From Diabrotica undecimpunctata (taxonomy: Eukaryota; Arthropoda; Insecta; Coleoptera; Chrysomelidae): a stretch of DNA of 64,000 nucleotides. The position numbers and the translations under genes are program-made. Shown here in pieces: positions 40,945 to 51,899 of the stretch; the stretch's first letter is position 1; the number at the start of each line of letters is the position of its first letter. The notes beneath the pieces are model-generated. The model was not told where the DNA came from. It was given only the letters and a program-made list of their open reading frames with translations, and did no database searches. The stretch spans positions 86,915,199 to 86,979,198 of the forward strand of contig NC_092811.1 in assembly GCF_040954645.1 (NCBI RefSeq), written 5' to 3'.

Positions 40945-43855
40945 TTAACCCTACGTCGACGGCACAATGCCAATATTAAAGCAACTTTTTGTTGAAATGA
41001 TAGATTATCCATACTATATTATTGTATTATCGGTGTCAATTTATTTTACTTATTTATTTATTTATTTTATCTGCTATATACACGGACATTATATAAACGG
41101 ACAAGATACCACTGATTGTAGCTGCGTCATATTAACGCTCAACTATTATAGGTTAGTTCTGTAACGACCGTTTGCCGGGTTCAATTTACCAACTTTTCTC
41201 AAGATAAAGGTAGTTTTTGTGGTGACTTGTAAAGTTATTTTAATTCTGTGAATAAAATCGAATAAGGTAAGCATTGTCCTTTAGTAATATGTCAATAGTT
41301 TCGTAATTTTGATGTTTGATAAAATGTGAGCTCCGCCTAAAAAACATGTGTATCTAAATTCACATCGCCAATAACACGAACAATAATAAATGTGAATTTG
41401 AATACACACTGCCCGTTTTAGACCATTTAAATAAGAACGATGAATAGCAGGTATCCAGGGTAGTACTTGCTGAATTATTAACTGTATAAAATTAATTTAT
41501 TTTGTGATTTTTTTCAAATGTATTCCAATAAGTTTTAATAATGGGCGCTAGGTATTAGTTTTAAGTTCGTCTTTGTTTCAGATTATGACGTCCAACAGAA
41601 CAAAGAGAATATTACAATTAGCAACTCAACAAATAAATGATGAGGAGGATTGTGAGTATAATATATTAGTTCCCAATAGAAATATTGACTCCGATATTGA
41701 AAGTGATAATGAAGAATACATTATGTTACCGCCCGCCCCTTTAGCATATCCTCTAATAGAGGGTGTTCATGAAGATGAATTAGAAAATTCATCTAAGTTT
41801 ACTATTTTATCGAATGTATTGCTCGAAAACGAGGATATCTTGGAAAACGAAGCAAACAATGAAGAAGTAGAAAATTCAGAACGTGCTAAAAACAACGAGC
41901 TAGATGAGCATATTGGGTATGTTGTAGATGAAACCTTAGCAGATGAGCTTGATGATACACCTCTCAATTTAAAGAAGAACAAACAACAACAAAAAGTTCA
42001 AAAGAAAAACAAATCCAAGAAAGAAAAAATATACAACTGGACAGAGGAAATTTTTGGTTACCCGGTAGATATTGATGAGGATAATTTTCAAGTTCCAGAC
42101 GAGATTTTATCTCAAATTGATTACTTTAAATGTTCTTTGATGATGCGTTATTGGAAATGATAACATATCAAAGTAACCTTTATTCTGAACAACGTTCTGG
42201 TACCTCAATCAATATGAACAAAAACGAATTGACGGATTTTTTGGCAATAGAGCTGTCAATGGGAATTGTAAAAATGCCAGCTTACACAGATTATTGGAGT
42301 GTTCAATCTAGATATGACAAAATAGCTAACATAATGCCACTGAAAAAATATCAAGAAATACGTCGTTATCTACATTTCGTCGATAATAATTCTATTAGTG
42401 ACGACCGCTATTATAAAATTAGACCTGTGATGGATCATGTACGACGCAATTTTCTGAAAATTCAAGAAGAAAGACGAATGTCCATCGACGAAATGATGGT
42501 TCCCTACAAAGGAAAAAAGGCTGGTTCTAGGCGCCAATATATCAAAAATAAGCCTAAGAAATGGGGCTTCAAATTGTTTCTGCGTTGCGGAATCTCAGGA
42601 ATGGTCTACGATTTCATACCTTATGGCGGCGATGATACATTTCGAGATATCGCATTTGATGAACAAGAAGAGACTTTTGGAATGAGTGAGCAAGTAGTTA
42701 TAGCTCTTAGTAAAACTATTTCAAATCCGATATGTAGTATTTTGTATTTTGATAACTTTTTTTGTTCTCCTGATTTTGTATCCTATTTACGCGATGTTAA
42801 AGGAATACTTTCACTTGGCACTTTACGCATAAATAGAGTTAGGCATTGTCCCATTAAGGATGAAAAGGAACTTCGAACTGAAGGTAGAGGTTCTTATTTT
42901 CAAATGGTCGATAATGACCAGAGGGTAGCAATTGTTCAGTGGTTCGACAATAGAGTAGTACGACTCTGCAGTTCATACGTGGATGCATATCCGTTATCTT
43001 CCATTAAAAGGTTTGTTAAAACAAAATCAAACACAAAAACAGACATAACGTGCCCAAAAATAGTTAAAGAGTATATTCGGCATATGGGTGGAGTGGATCT
43101 CGCCGGTATGTTTGTATCCCTATATAGAACGTCACTGAAAACCCACAGATGGTATATATCAATATTTTCACAAATTTTGGATATTTGTGTAAATAACGCT
43201 TTGATTCTATATAAAAGACAAATGCTACTACTAAACCCGGAGAAAAGAACAAAAACTTTAAAACAATTTCGTTATTCCATAATCGACAGCTTGCTTCGTA
43301 AAAATAAAAAACGTGGAAGAACTTCAAATAAGGACATCGCTGTTCCAAAAAAAAAAGCATAAAAACCATGTTTAAACCCCGGCCAGAAGATGATATAAGA
43401 TTTGATAATTTCGGACACCTTCCACAATTTTCCACAAAGGGCCGATGCCGCAATTGTGTAAATACCCAAACACATATAAAATGTACCAAATGTGACGCAT
43501 GTCTTTGTTTTGTGTCAAAACGAAATTGTTTTTACGATTTTCATATGAGCAAGTAATCATTGTAATATTTTTGTTAGCAAAATAAATCAGTACAGCCCTG
43601 GGTGTTCTCTCATTTTTCCACCTAATATTGATTTAAAACACAAGTACTCAAATTGGTAATGTGTATTGTAATACACACATATTGTTTTATGGATTCTTAG
43701 TGTTGTGCATTCAGATACATACGTACAAATCAAAGTCAAAATTTGGAAAAAAAAAGTTTATTGCTGAAAATGTATTAATTGATGACCCACTTTAACAAAT
43801 AGTCAGAAAAAATTTTTATTTCGCGTATTTCATGTTTTGCCAAGTTAAGGGTTAA
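40945..43855 (+). mobile_element. piggyBac element 4 (near-intact)
   Basis: TTAA duplications at 40,945-40,948 and 43,852-43,855 with CCCT just inside both. Beyond CCCT the end repeats are weakly alike, so these ends are less certain than for piggyBacs 1-3. The left Tigger coding block ends exactly at the right TTAA (reading SSERGTL), which supports that boundary. It carries one large plus-strand transposase gene. Confidence 0.75.
41573..43556 (+). pseudogene. piggyBac 4 transposase, two single-base frameshifts
   Basis: The first 195 codons encode an acidic N-terminus ending near WTEEIFGYPVDID. One base change around 42,130 shifts the frame to a 410-codon stretch with FDDALLEMITYQSNLYSEQR, MSIDEMMVPYKGKKAG (first catalytic Asp), LYFDNFFCS (second) and HMGGVDLAGMF (third). 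A second shift falls in an A10 run at about 43,347 and separates the last 62 codons, a cysteine-rich domain: CRNCVNTQTHIKCTKC, CLCFVSKRNCFYDFHMSK. All domains and catalytic residues are otherwise complete, so this copy died recently or the shifts are sequencing errors, especially the homopolymer one. Enzyme: TTAA-specific cut-and-paste. Confidence 0.9.
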
Positions 43856-44835
43856 TGTGCCTCTTTCAGAGCTTGTCACTTTTCCAATTTGTTTTTGTTT
43901 TTGTTTAATGCAAGTACCTTGTCGGGTTTATACACATTGTTAACACCAGTCTCATCACAATTGTAAATTTGGTTCGGCTGGATATCATTATTACACTTCT
44001 CAAGTTTGTGAAAAATGTAGCTGTTCCGTTTCGCATCTATGTTTATTTCAAACTCATTTGTCATAATAATAATATATTCATTTTGTATCTCTATTCAAAC
44101 ATACGCGCCACTGACTAGAGCGCTTTCTGGTTTTAGCCGTTAAAGTAGAAGCCAGCTTTTGGCGCGAACAACTTCACTTTGCTCTCAACAACAGGCCAAG
44201 TCGGTCGCTATTCAGTATCGTCGGCTTATTTACTGTAATTTGTATAAAGTACGTAATAAAAGTGTATCAAAACCCTTACAATTTTCTTCAGTAGCCACAT
44301 TATGCTTGTTAAAGCTGGTGACCCTGCCAAGGCTAGTTGCTTCTGGTTCTCGAAGTGATAACATAGGTTTCCTAAAATTCTTCAACCATACGACTCCAGC
44401 TCATTTCTTCTCGTAGCAAGCTCGAGGCATCGTTTTATTATTAGTAATGGCATACTTATAAGCCAATTCGCGAGTATGTATTAATGTTATGCCGTATCAC
44501 ATTTCACAAGCCTGTACTCGCACAATAGCTGTTCCTCTCTACTTGTAAATATTGTTTTAGAAACCATGGGTTCGTCCGTATTCAAAATCATTTGTGTTTT
44601 TTTCATTAGCTTTATTAGCTAGTTTGAACTTCTTCACTTTCCTCTGTAGAGCCGACTTACTTACACCATGCTTTTTGGATGGACTCATCAATGACATTTG
44701 ATTTTCTACATCTTCTACTGCAGAATGCATAGACCTTGCATATACTTCACGATCCTCTAGGCTTTTTTCGCTGACAGTTGGAATCGTGGATGTGTCGGTA
44801 TATTTAATTCTGCACAGAATAAACATGTTAAGCAT
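43856..44835 (-). pseudogene. Tigger-like (DDE_1) transposase relic of element 2
   Basis: From the right: a psq/CENP-B-like N-terminal block with KKHGVSKSALQRKVKKFK (44,835-44,557), then, after damage, RKPEATSLARVTSFNKHNV (about 44,365-44,310), then QIYNCDETGVNNVYKPDKVL (about 43,960-43,905), which contains the first catalytic Asp, and a VTSSERGTL block that ends at the piggyBac 4 TTAA. The rest of the catalytic domain is not found across piggyBac 4. Frameshifts and stops throughout. Confidence 0.8.
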
Positions 44836-45224
44836 GTTTTACTATATTTCAGCATGGACCGCAATATGTTGCCATATCCCAGTATGAAACGCTTTTTTGT
44901 TCCCATAAAGGCGCGTTTTCACGGGTCGATCTGGATTGAACGATTTAGGTCGATTATGAAATCGAAAGCAAATTGAATATGTAAACCATAAATCGACTTG
45001 GCCGTTCGGCGGAGTGAGTCGATTCGACGGAAGTAGAAAGACTGTCTACTTTTGATGGGCGATTGTCGCCGAATCGATGTCGAACGACTGGAATCGAATG
45101 TGTAAACACCTGGTCGAACGGAAACACAACGTACCGAAAGCCGAGTAGAGTACTTCTAGCGTGTATAAAGTTGTAGTTTTTAGTACGAAAAGCTGTAATT
45201 TTGGGAAAAAATTACTGAAAAATG

Positions 45225-45510
45225 ATCAGATGCAGACATGGCAAGATTTTTGGATGCTTATTAAAACTATAATGTATTATGGAATCCACAAACCGAGCTT
45301 TATCGCAATCTACAACCGAGGCGAGAGGCATTGCAAGCAATTCTACAACATATGAATAAACTCAATATGTCTGAAAATGACTTGAAAAATAAAATAAAAT
45401 ATATTAGAATAACATACAATCGAGAATTGAGCAAAGTATTGAAATCACTAAAGAGTGGCTCTGAACCTGACGACTTATATGTACCGGTTCTAATTTGGCT
45501 TTTTATTTTT
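45225..45510 (+). pseudogene. MADF DNA-binding domain protein relic
   Basis: WQDFWMLIKTI, KPSFIAIYNRGER, then, after a frame change near 45,335, QAILQHMNKLNMSENDLKNK, IRITYNRELSKVLKSLKSGS and DDLYVPVLIW form a MADF (Myb/SANT-like) domain. In Harbinger elements such proteins help the transposase bind the ends and enter the nucleus. The domain is preceded by an alternative initiation region and interrupted by one frameshift. Confidence 0.75.
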
Positions 45511-45600
45511 CAAAACATTCATTTTGTTGTACTAGTCCTTAATAAATCATTTACACACAGCTGTCTCCAGTGGCTAGAAATCGAAGAACTATTTGCAATT

Positions 45601-45914
45601 TCAGCCCTGCTGGTAATGCTTCACGCATATTTGTATCGTTTTTTGACTTTTCTCAGCAGTTTTTTCTAAAAGTTCTCTAAAATGAGCATTATCCATTCTT
45701 AAATGATTTCTATAAGCCTCTGGATCTTCCACAACCATTTCTTGGGCAGGATTTGTAATGCACCATGGGTATTTCGTCTCACAATCCACGGTCGGGTCCA
45801 CCACGTTCGTTTTTTTTTCTTTTTGTTTGATTTAGCGATTTCTTCCCAAATTGCACAACAAATTAATTGCACACCTACATTAATCATTTCACGTGACGCC
45901 ATTTTGTACCACAA
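45601..45914 (-). pseudogene. Harbinger transposase N-terminal fragment
   Basis: RTWWTRPWIVRRNTHGA, then, in another frame, EDPEAYRNHLRMDNAHFREL and LEKTAEKSQK match the conserved start of PIF/Harbinger transposases. It stops before the DDE catalytic domain; the sequence jumps to the MADF gene, so an internal deletion removed the rest. A related but different fragment is at 40,690-40,826. Confidence 0.78.
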
Positions 45915-46434
45915 TTAATTTAACATTCATCGCCTGTCGTGTAAACCTTTTTGCTTTCCACACAGATCGAATTATGCTCGAACGATCCAAATCGTTCAAC
46001 CTAGATCGACCCGTGAAAACGCGCCTTTATGGACCATAGTGCATCAAAATACAAATGACCAAACATTTTATCAAAGTGGTAGATCTAAATTTAAACAGAA
46101 TAAGACGATATTGAGGTTATGTATGTTTTAGATATCCATACCTAATTCTATATCAAAAGTTAAAACGGATACATTTCGGCGGATTATTCGAAAAAATCTT
46201 AACATGGAAATAAAAATGTTCAGTTGATCACTCATCTGAATTTCCAAAATATAAATAAAACGCACAGTACTAATTGAAAAACGAACACGAGATTCAGAGG
46301 CCGTACTTTTATGATAGCACACACTAAAATATAGCTCTGCCGCTACCATAACCCTTTATGCCGCTACCATAAAATAGCCAGGAGAGTGAAATTACCACTA
46401 TGGGCCGTGCCCCACTATGGACCAGTTTACCCTA

Positions 46435-46919
46435 GTGAAGTGAACATGTAACTATATTTCTGGTATAATATAAAAATATTGACATTGAAAGAAAACTATG
46501 TTTTATGGCATTTTAATAGTATTAGCTATATTTAATGTAAAGTAACCACAATTAATGAAATAATTCTAGTAAATGCAGCTGCCTAATGGATGTGATTAGT
46601 TCCCATTAACTCTTTCAGAGGAAGAGGTTCACTTAATATACCACCAAAAAAATACAACAGTAGTGTTCAATTATACACGTTTTGTACCACCATTTTAAAT
46701 ATCTGTAATAATCAGTGCGAATGGTTCAAATTAAAATATATCAGTAGTAAATACATGTAAGTACCACCTCTTACTAAGAGATGGTAGTAGCACTACAACT
46801 GACTCCCATTATGAATTGTTAACTCCAGTTGTGTATTAGTTCAATATAAAACAGTTAAGCAGTTGTGTGTATTTTTCGTGATTAATTATTTATTTTAGGA
46901 ATTGTCTATTCTAAATAAA
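46435..46919. other. Unassigned AT-rich sequence
   Basis: No motif recognised. Confidence 0.4.
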
Positions 46920-47810
46920 GAAGATCTATTTAAAGCAAGAATAATAGAAAACACATGTTGGAACATGAAAAATGAACAAGAAGATGGTCAGTATCATTAG
47001 AGATACTGCTATTGAAATACTTGGACAAACCACAGGAAAAAAGTTTAAGAATAAAGAGATTTGATGGAAGTCAAACGAAGTACAAGCAAAAAATAAAAGG
47101 GAAGAGAAAATTATAAAGAGCGGCAAGAAATAGGTCGAATACAGATCTTCAAAACTAGCGTGTACAAATATATATCGATCAACCTGATACCACGGAATTC
47201 GAAACAATTGTATATAAAATAGCCAAGCATATAGTAAAGAAAGCAAAAGATTTTAATTAGATTAGATATATCCGGGATAAAAATAATAAAATACTAATTC
47301 AAGAAACGGATGTCAAAAAGAGATGAAAAAGTACTCTGAAAGTTTATTCAATAAAAAGTTTGACAGAAAACCAGTTAAGTTAACGGAGCCAATAAGAGCA
47401 ATGGTCACCAAAATAACAAACGAGGAAGTGGTTCAAGCACTTCAAATAATAAAGAAAAGAAAAGCAGTTGGACCAGATGATATTACTGGGGAAGTGTAAA
47501 GAGCATTAGGGGAAACAGAAATAAGTTGGTTAAGAGGTTTATTTAATAAAATTCTGGAGTAATAATATATGAGTAAAGTATATTTACAAAAACAAGGGAG
47601 ATAACAATGTGCAAAACTACAGGGCCATAAAACTACTTAGCCACACCATGAAAATATGAAAGAGAGTAATCGATAGATATATACGTGAAAAAACCGAGAT
47701 ATCCGATAGTCAGTTTCCCTTTATGCATGGCAAATCAACAACAGATGCAATTTTCATTATAATGCAGTTGATGTAAAAATACGGAAACAAAGAAACAAAT
47801 GAAGCCAACT
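46920..47810 (+). pseudogene. LINE D: RTE-clade reverse transcriptase relic
   Basis: A linker region (about 47,240-47,400, DVKKR, YSESLFNKKFD) leads to ITNEEVVQALQIIKKRKAVG, PDDITGE and ISWLRGLFNKIL (about 47,410-47,560), then, with shifts, NYRGIKLLSHTMKIWERVID and FMHGKSTTDAIF (about 47,620-47,755). These are the first fingers of an RTE-type reverse transcriptase. It stops before the catalytic YADD part, where the 5' leader of LINE E begins. Heavily mutated. Confidence 0.8.
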
Positions 47811-47829
47811 GGTTGGCTTCGTTCATCCC

Positions 47830-50800
47830 GATAGTTTTGATGTAGAAATAATTTTTTTCGAGTAGGGACTTAGCGGTAGTGGGTAGACACTTTTCTACGA
47901 TCCCAGTACAGAATAGGTCTACTTAACGAAAACGACCCTGTCCACGAGAGCCATGCTTTACTCTTAACTTTTCACTGAGAGAAAACATATTCCATCCCTT
48001 TATCCTTCCAAAAGCTAGTTATCTTTCTCCTATCCGTCCCTGATGAAGGGTAACAGCGGTCATCAGTATCAGCTTATGGCGTAGATGAAATAACGATCCT
48101 GATCGGCCCTAAATTGGACTATCACAAGCATGACTGGAGTAGTTTAAATGGTTGTGGTTCTACCATGAGAAAGGCAACGGGAAACCACCCATTATTATTC
48201 CCTAGTTCATTCATAATGGCACTAATATATGATAGAAAAGATATACTGATCATGGTCCTCGGACACAAAAATTTGGCAAAAGAAGAAAAAGCCTTCCCAC
48301 GCCGTTACACCTGTGACAATAGAAAAGAAAAAAGAATAAAATCAGATATGAAAATAGGCACGTGTAATGTCAGAAGTCTCTATGAGTCCGATTAGACACT
48401 AAACACTATAAGCGAAATGATAAGGCTCAATATACCAGTTCTTGAGATAAGCTACATAAGTTGGCCGGGGACTGGACAATGTAGCATAGATGACCACGAC
48501 GTATTCTACTCCGGAAAAGAAGGCAATAACTACCGAAATGGTGTGACATACATTGTACATAAAGAAGTCTCTAGTTGTATTAAATTTGTAAGTTACATTT
48601 CGGACATACTCATCATGATACAATTAAACTCGAAGCCAGTAAATATTAATCTGGTCCAAGTTTATGCACCCACAGCAAGAGGTATTGAAGATGATATAGA
48701 GAAATTTTATTATAATATAAAGATAGGCGTAATAAGTCAGCTGAAAAATAAAGACATTATTATAGTAATAAAGGACTTCAATGCCAAATAAGAAAAAGGT
48801 AGACAAGAACACACAGTATGCAATTTCAGACTTGGACAACGTAATGACAGCGGAGATCGTTTTGTAGAATTCTGCAAAGAAAACAATTTATGTGTGACAA
48901 ATACATTCTTTAAGTTACCCAAGCGTCGTCTATACACTTAGAAGTCACCAGCAGATACTGAAAGATACCGAAATTCAATCAAGATAACTAAAACACTACC
49001 TGGAGCAGATGTCCCTCAGATTATAAACACTAGCTGTATTCGAGATAGCCAAGAAATCATAAACGAGATAGAAAATAAGTTCAAAAAATCGTAAGAAACA
49101 CTTAACATCGAAGACCACTGGAATCAAATCAAAACCATCATGCAAGAAATAACAAAAAAGTCGAAAACTATTAATTAACACAAACAACAATGGATGACTG
49201 ATGAAATATTAAGACTAATGGAAAACAGACGAGAACAGAAAAATAATAACACTAAAGAATACAACAAAATCAATTAAGAAATCAGAAGGAAAATCCGGGC
49301 TAAGAAAAATGGTACAGCAGCAAATTTGTTGAAATATAAGAACTGCAGAAAAAGGATGACACGTTTAATATGTACAAAAAGATGCAATAAATAACTGAAC
49401 CATGTCAATGATGATACAAGTCAATTTTAAGTAGTTTACTGGATAAACAAAGAAATATTATAGTTAATGAACAAGATTAACTGAAGAAGGGGAGGGAATA
49501 TATTGAAGAACAGTTTGATGACGAAAGAACGGAAATACACATCGAAAATATATGGACTAATCCAAACATAACTTTCGATAAAATGAGAAGAGCTATAGTA
49601 GTATCACAGAATAGGAAAGCAACCAGTCCAAATGAAATTTCCAGCGAAATAATCAAACTACTCGACGAAAAAGGCAAACATTCTCCATGGTATATATGGT
49701 ATATACATACCTCCTTGGTATATACCAACAGCCTGACTACTGTCAACATTTGTAACAATACCGAAACAAATTGCCGCTAAACAATGTAGCGATCATCGCT
49801 CTCTCGCGATCATTAATCTAATAACCCATGCCCTGAAAATTTTCTTAAGAATACTGCACACGAGAATTTACAACAAAATAGAAATACAACTAAGCGAAAC
49901 ACAATTTGGTTTCAGAAACAACCTTGGAACCAGAGAAACATTATGCAGTTTGCAAATCCTGGTTCAAAGATGTAGGGATATAGAGCAACCAGTATATGTG
50001 TTTTATCCACTTTGAAAAAGCCTTTGACTAGGTTACTCATGACACACTGATAGGTATCTCAAAACAGGTGGGAATTGATGATCAAGAGCTCCATATTATC
50101 AAAAATTTGTGCTAACATACGAATTGGTCAGAATACGACGGAAGCAGAAGAAATACGACATAGAGTGAGGCAAGGGTGTATTTTATCGCCTTTTCTTTTT
50201 AACAGCAATACCGAATTTATTTTCAAAGAAGCCTTAGATGGAGATGCTGGCATTAAAATTAACGGGAATAATATTATAAAGAGTTGCAAATACTTATAAA
50301 CAGGGTGACCGAAACATGTGTTGAATATGGGCTAAAGCTTAATAGGTTTAAGACAAAACTGATGGTTGTCAGCAAAACAGAGTTACAACCAATGAACATC
50401 ACGGTTTATGTAATAGAGTTAGAAAGAATCCATTATTTGGAGGCCAATGTTAACGATAACTGGGATATAAGCAAAGAAATAAAAATACACATTGAAAAAG
50501 CCAGAGCCGCCTTTTATAAATTAAAGTAAATTCTCAATAATAGAGATATTACATAATGAATAATACGCTGCTACATGTTCTCCACATTGCTGTATGGCAT
50601 AAAGAGCTGGACTCTTACAGCAACAGTAATGAAAAAACTTGAGGCCTTTGAGATGTAGACTTACTGGCGAATATTGCGGTTCGGAAGTTGGGTTGATCGA
50701 ATAACAAATGGAATAGTTTTACATCGAACGAAAAAGAGAACAGTAATAACAAAAACACTAAAAATTCAAAATATTTCGGTCATGTAATGAAACATCCAGA

Positions 50801-51000
50801 AAGATATTACCTTCCACACCTCATAATACAGTTCAAGATCGTTAAAAGAAGAGACTCAGGCTGAAGAACAACATCCTGGCTTAGAAAACTCCGAGAGTTG
50901 TATCAAGAGACATCCGCTAATCTGTTTTAAGTTGCCGTAAACAAAAATTATTATTGCGAATATCATCACCAACGTTCGATGATCGGACAGCCTACTAAAA
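47830..51000 (+). mobile_element. LINE E: RTE-like non-LTR retrotransposon, decayed
   Basis: The 5' leader (about 47,830-48,340) contains GGCAACGGGAAACCACCC, a phrase typical of RTE 5' regions. An APE endonuclease and RT follow. The 3' end near 50,950-50,990 has the ATTATTATTG/ATCATCACC-type tail common in RTE elements. It appears near full length (about 3.2 kb). Confidence 0.8.
48350..50935 (+). pseudogene. LINE E endonuclease and reverse transcriptase, broken
   Basis: Endonuclease: KIGTCNVRSLYESD (about 48,352), WPGTGQCSIDDHDVFYSGKE (about 48,462-48,522), NINLVQVYAPTARG (about 48,645), IIVIKDFNAK (Gly-Asp of GDFNA replaced by Lys-Asp). A 49,000-49,700 linker is full of stops. RT pieces: SDHRSLAIINLITHALKIFL (about 49,788), QFGFRNNLGTRET (about 49,903), then RHRVRQGCILSPFLFN (about 50,157-50,205), the YGLKLNRFKTKLMVVSKTE block (50,328-50,385) and a C-terminal LYGIKSWTL block (about 50,590). 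This type is often mislabelled craniofacial development protein 2. No functional frame remains. Confidence 0.82.
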
Positions 51001-51355
51001 GTAGAAGGAACTTATGTTTCCGGTTAGTAATCTAATTTCATTGGGATACTGCTGTATAATTTATTTCTTCCAAGCATTTTTTCATTGATATAAACCCAAC
51101 CACTGTTTGGTTTTGCGGTTATTTACACAAGTACTACAAAACTTCACTGAACTATCTAGTCTAGTTCGGACTGTCTAGTCCGAAAACGTTTTGAACTTTT
51201 AATTCATTTGGAATTTAAAATTTAATTTTAATTAAATATACCACTTACAACAGAAGAGTTTTACTTCGATGTTCGAGTTTGGTACTATATACTAACTATA
51301 TGGTATCGTTATGGTATACAGTCAACTCCCAGGAATTATTCCTTTTTAAACATAT
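51001..51355. other. Unassigned AT-rich sequence
   Basis: No motif recognised. Confidence 0.4.
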
Positions 51356-51634
51356 TGTAACGAAATAGCCCATCTCCGATACATCATAATTCTTAGAAGG
51401 ATAAATCTAGAAAACTCAAGAATTGACATTTCAATAGCGCCCGTCTTCGATGCGCTTTCGATGAGACGAATTAGAGGTGGGCTTATCCAGAATATTCTCA
51501 TACATAATACTTTTGGTATATATGTAACGATGTTAGGAGTAGTTTTTAGTTGATAAGATAGTACCGAACTGTAAAGTTTTAAATAAATATATTTATATAA
51601 ATTCGAACCGCTCGTTTTATTTAAAAACGCCACA
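51356..51634 (+). repeat. 5' long terminal repeat of the gypsy element
   Basis: Begins TGTAACG and ends AACGCCACA. The last part (AACTGTAAAG, AAATAAATATATTTATATAA, then CTCGTTTTATT) is repeated at the element's right end. A GTTGGTATCATAG stretch follows at once, the expected place of the primer-binding site; the tRNA was not identified. The 5' boundary is less sure: a TGTAACGATG at 51,522 is another possible start. Confidence 0.7.
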
Positions 51635-51899
51635 GTTGGTATCATAGTGTGAGGACAATTGATTTATTAGAAATAAATTCAGCAGTGATTACTAAATGAA
51701 AAAAAAGACTTTTGAACTTTTGAAAGTATTGTTCGTCGGGAACAGCCGCGTAGTTTGGTAGTGATCTTTGTAAAAAAAGAACATTTTAAAAGTACGTGTG
51801 TGCCTGACCAAACATGCTGCTAGTACAATTTTCAGTAAACCAGTTGCGTGAGCAACTTCTAGGAGAAGAATCTTCTTTTTATTCTATCTATCTTTATAA

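Larger units (their letters stand above)
44908..46027. mobile_element. PIF/Harbinger-like element with MADF and transposase genes
   Basis: Ends AAGGCGCGTTTTCACGGGTC and its inverse, continuing over about 40 bp (GATCTGGATTGAACGATTT against its mate with small differences). TA occurs on both outer sides. The two genes are arranged head-on: a MADF-domain relic on plus and the start of a Harbinger transposase on minus. PIF/Harbinger elements typically carry a Myb/MADF-like DNA-binding gene plus a transposase. The DDE domain is missing, so it is a 1.1-kb deletion derivative. Confidence 0.78.
39639..46432 (-). mobile_element. Tigger/pogo-like element 2, filled with other insertions
   Basis: GGGTAAAC then GTCCATAGTGGG at 39,639 is inverted at the right end, 46,400-46,432, with TA on each outer side (39,637-38, 46,433-34). 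A minus-strand Tigger transposase relic lies at 43,856-44,835. The 6.8-kb span is explained by insertions of a Harbinger fragment, a piggyBac fragment, piggyBac 4 and a second Harbinger element. The transposase half expected left of piggyBac 4 is missing, so deletions have also occurred. Confidence 0.65.

Noticed and set aside
43064..43560. Minus-strand open frames of 62-141 codons near the end of piggyBac 4
   Set aside because: They overlap the C-terminal transposase coding sequence and show only shadow-type composition.
48114..48395. 93-codon open frame as a host gene
   Set aside because: Its GGCAACGGGAAACCACCC and KIGTCNVRSLYESD parts belong to the RTE LINE E leader and endonuclease start.
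48350..48790. Craniofacial development protein 2-like host gene
   Set aside because: That label is a common misnaming of RTE endonucleases; RT sequence follows in order downstream.
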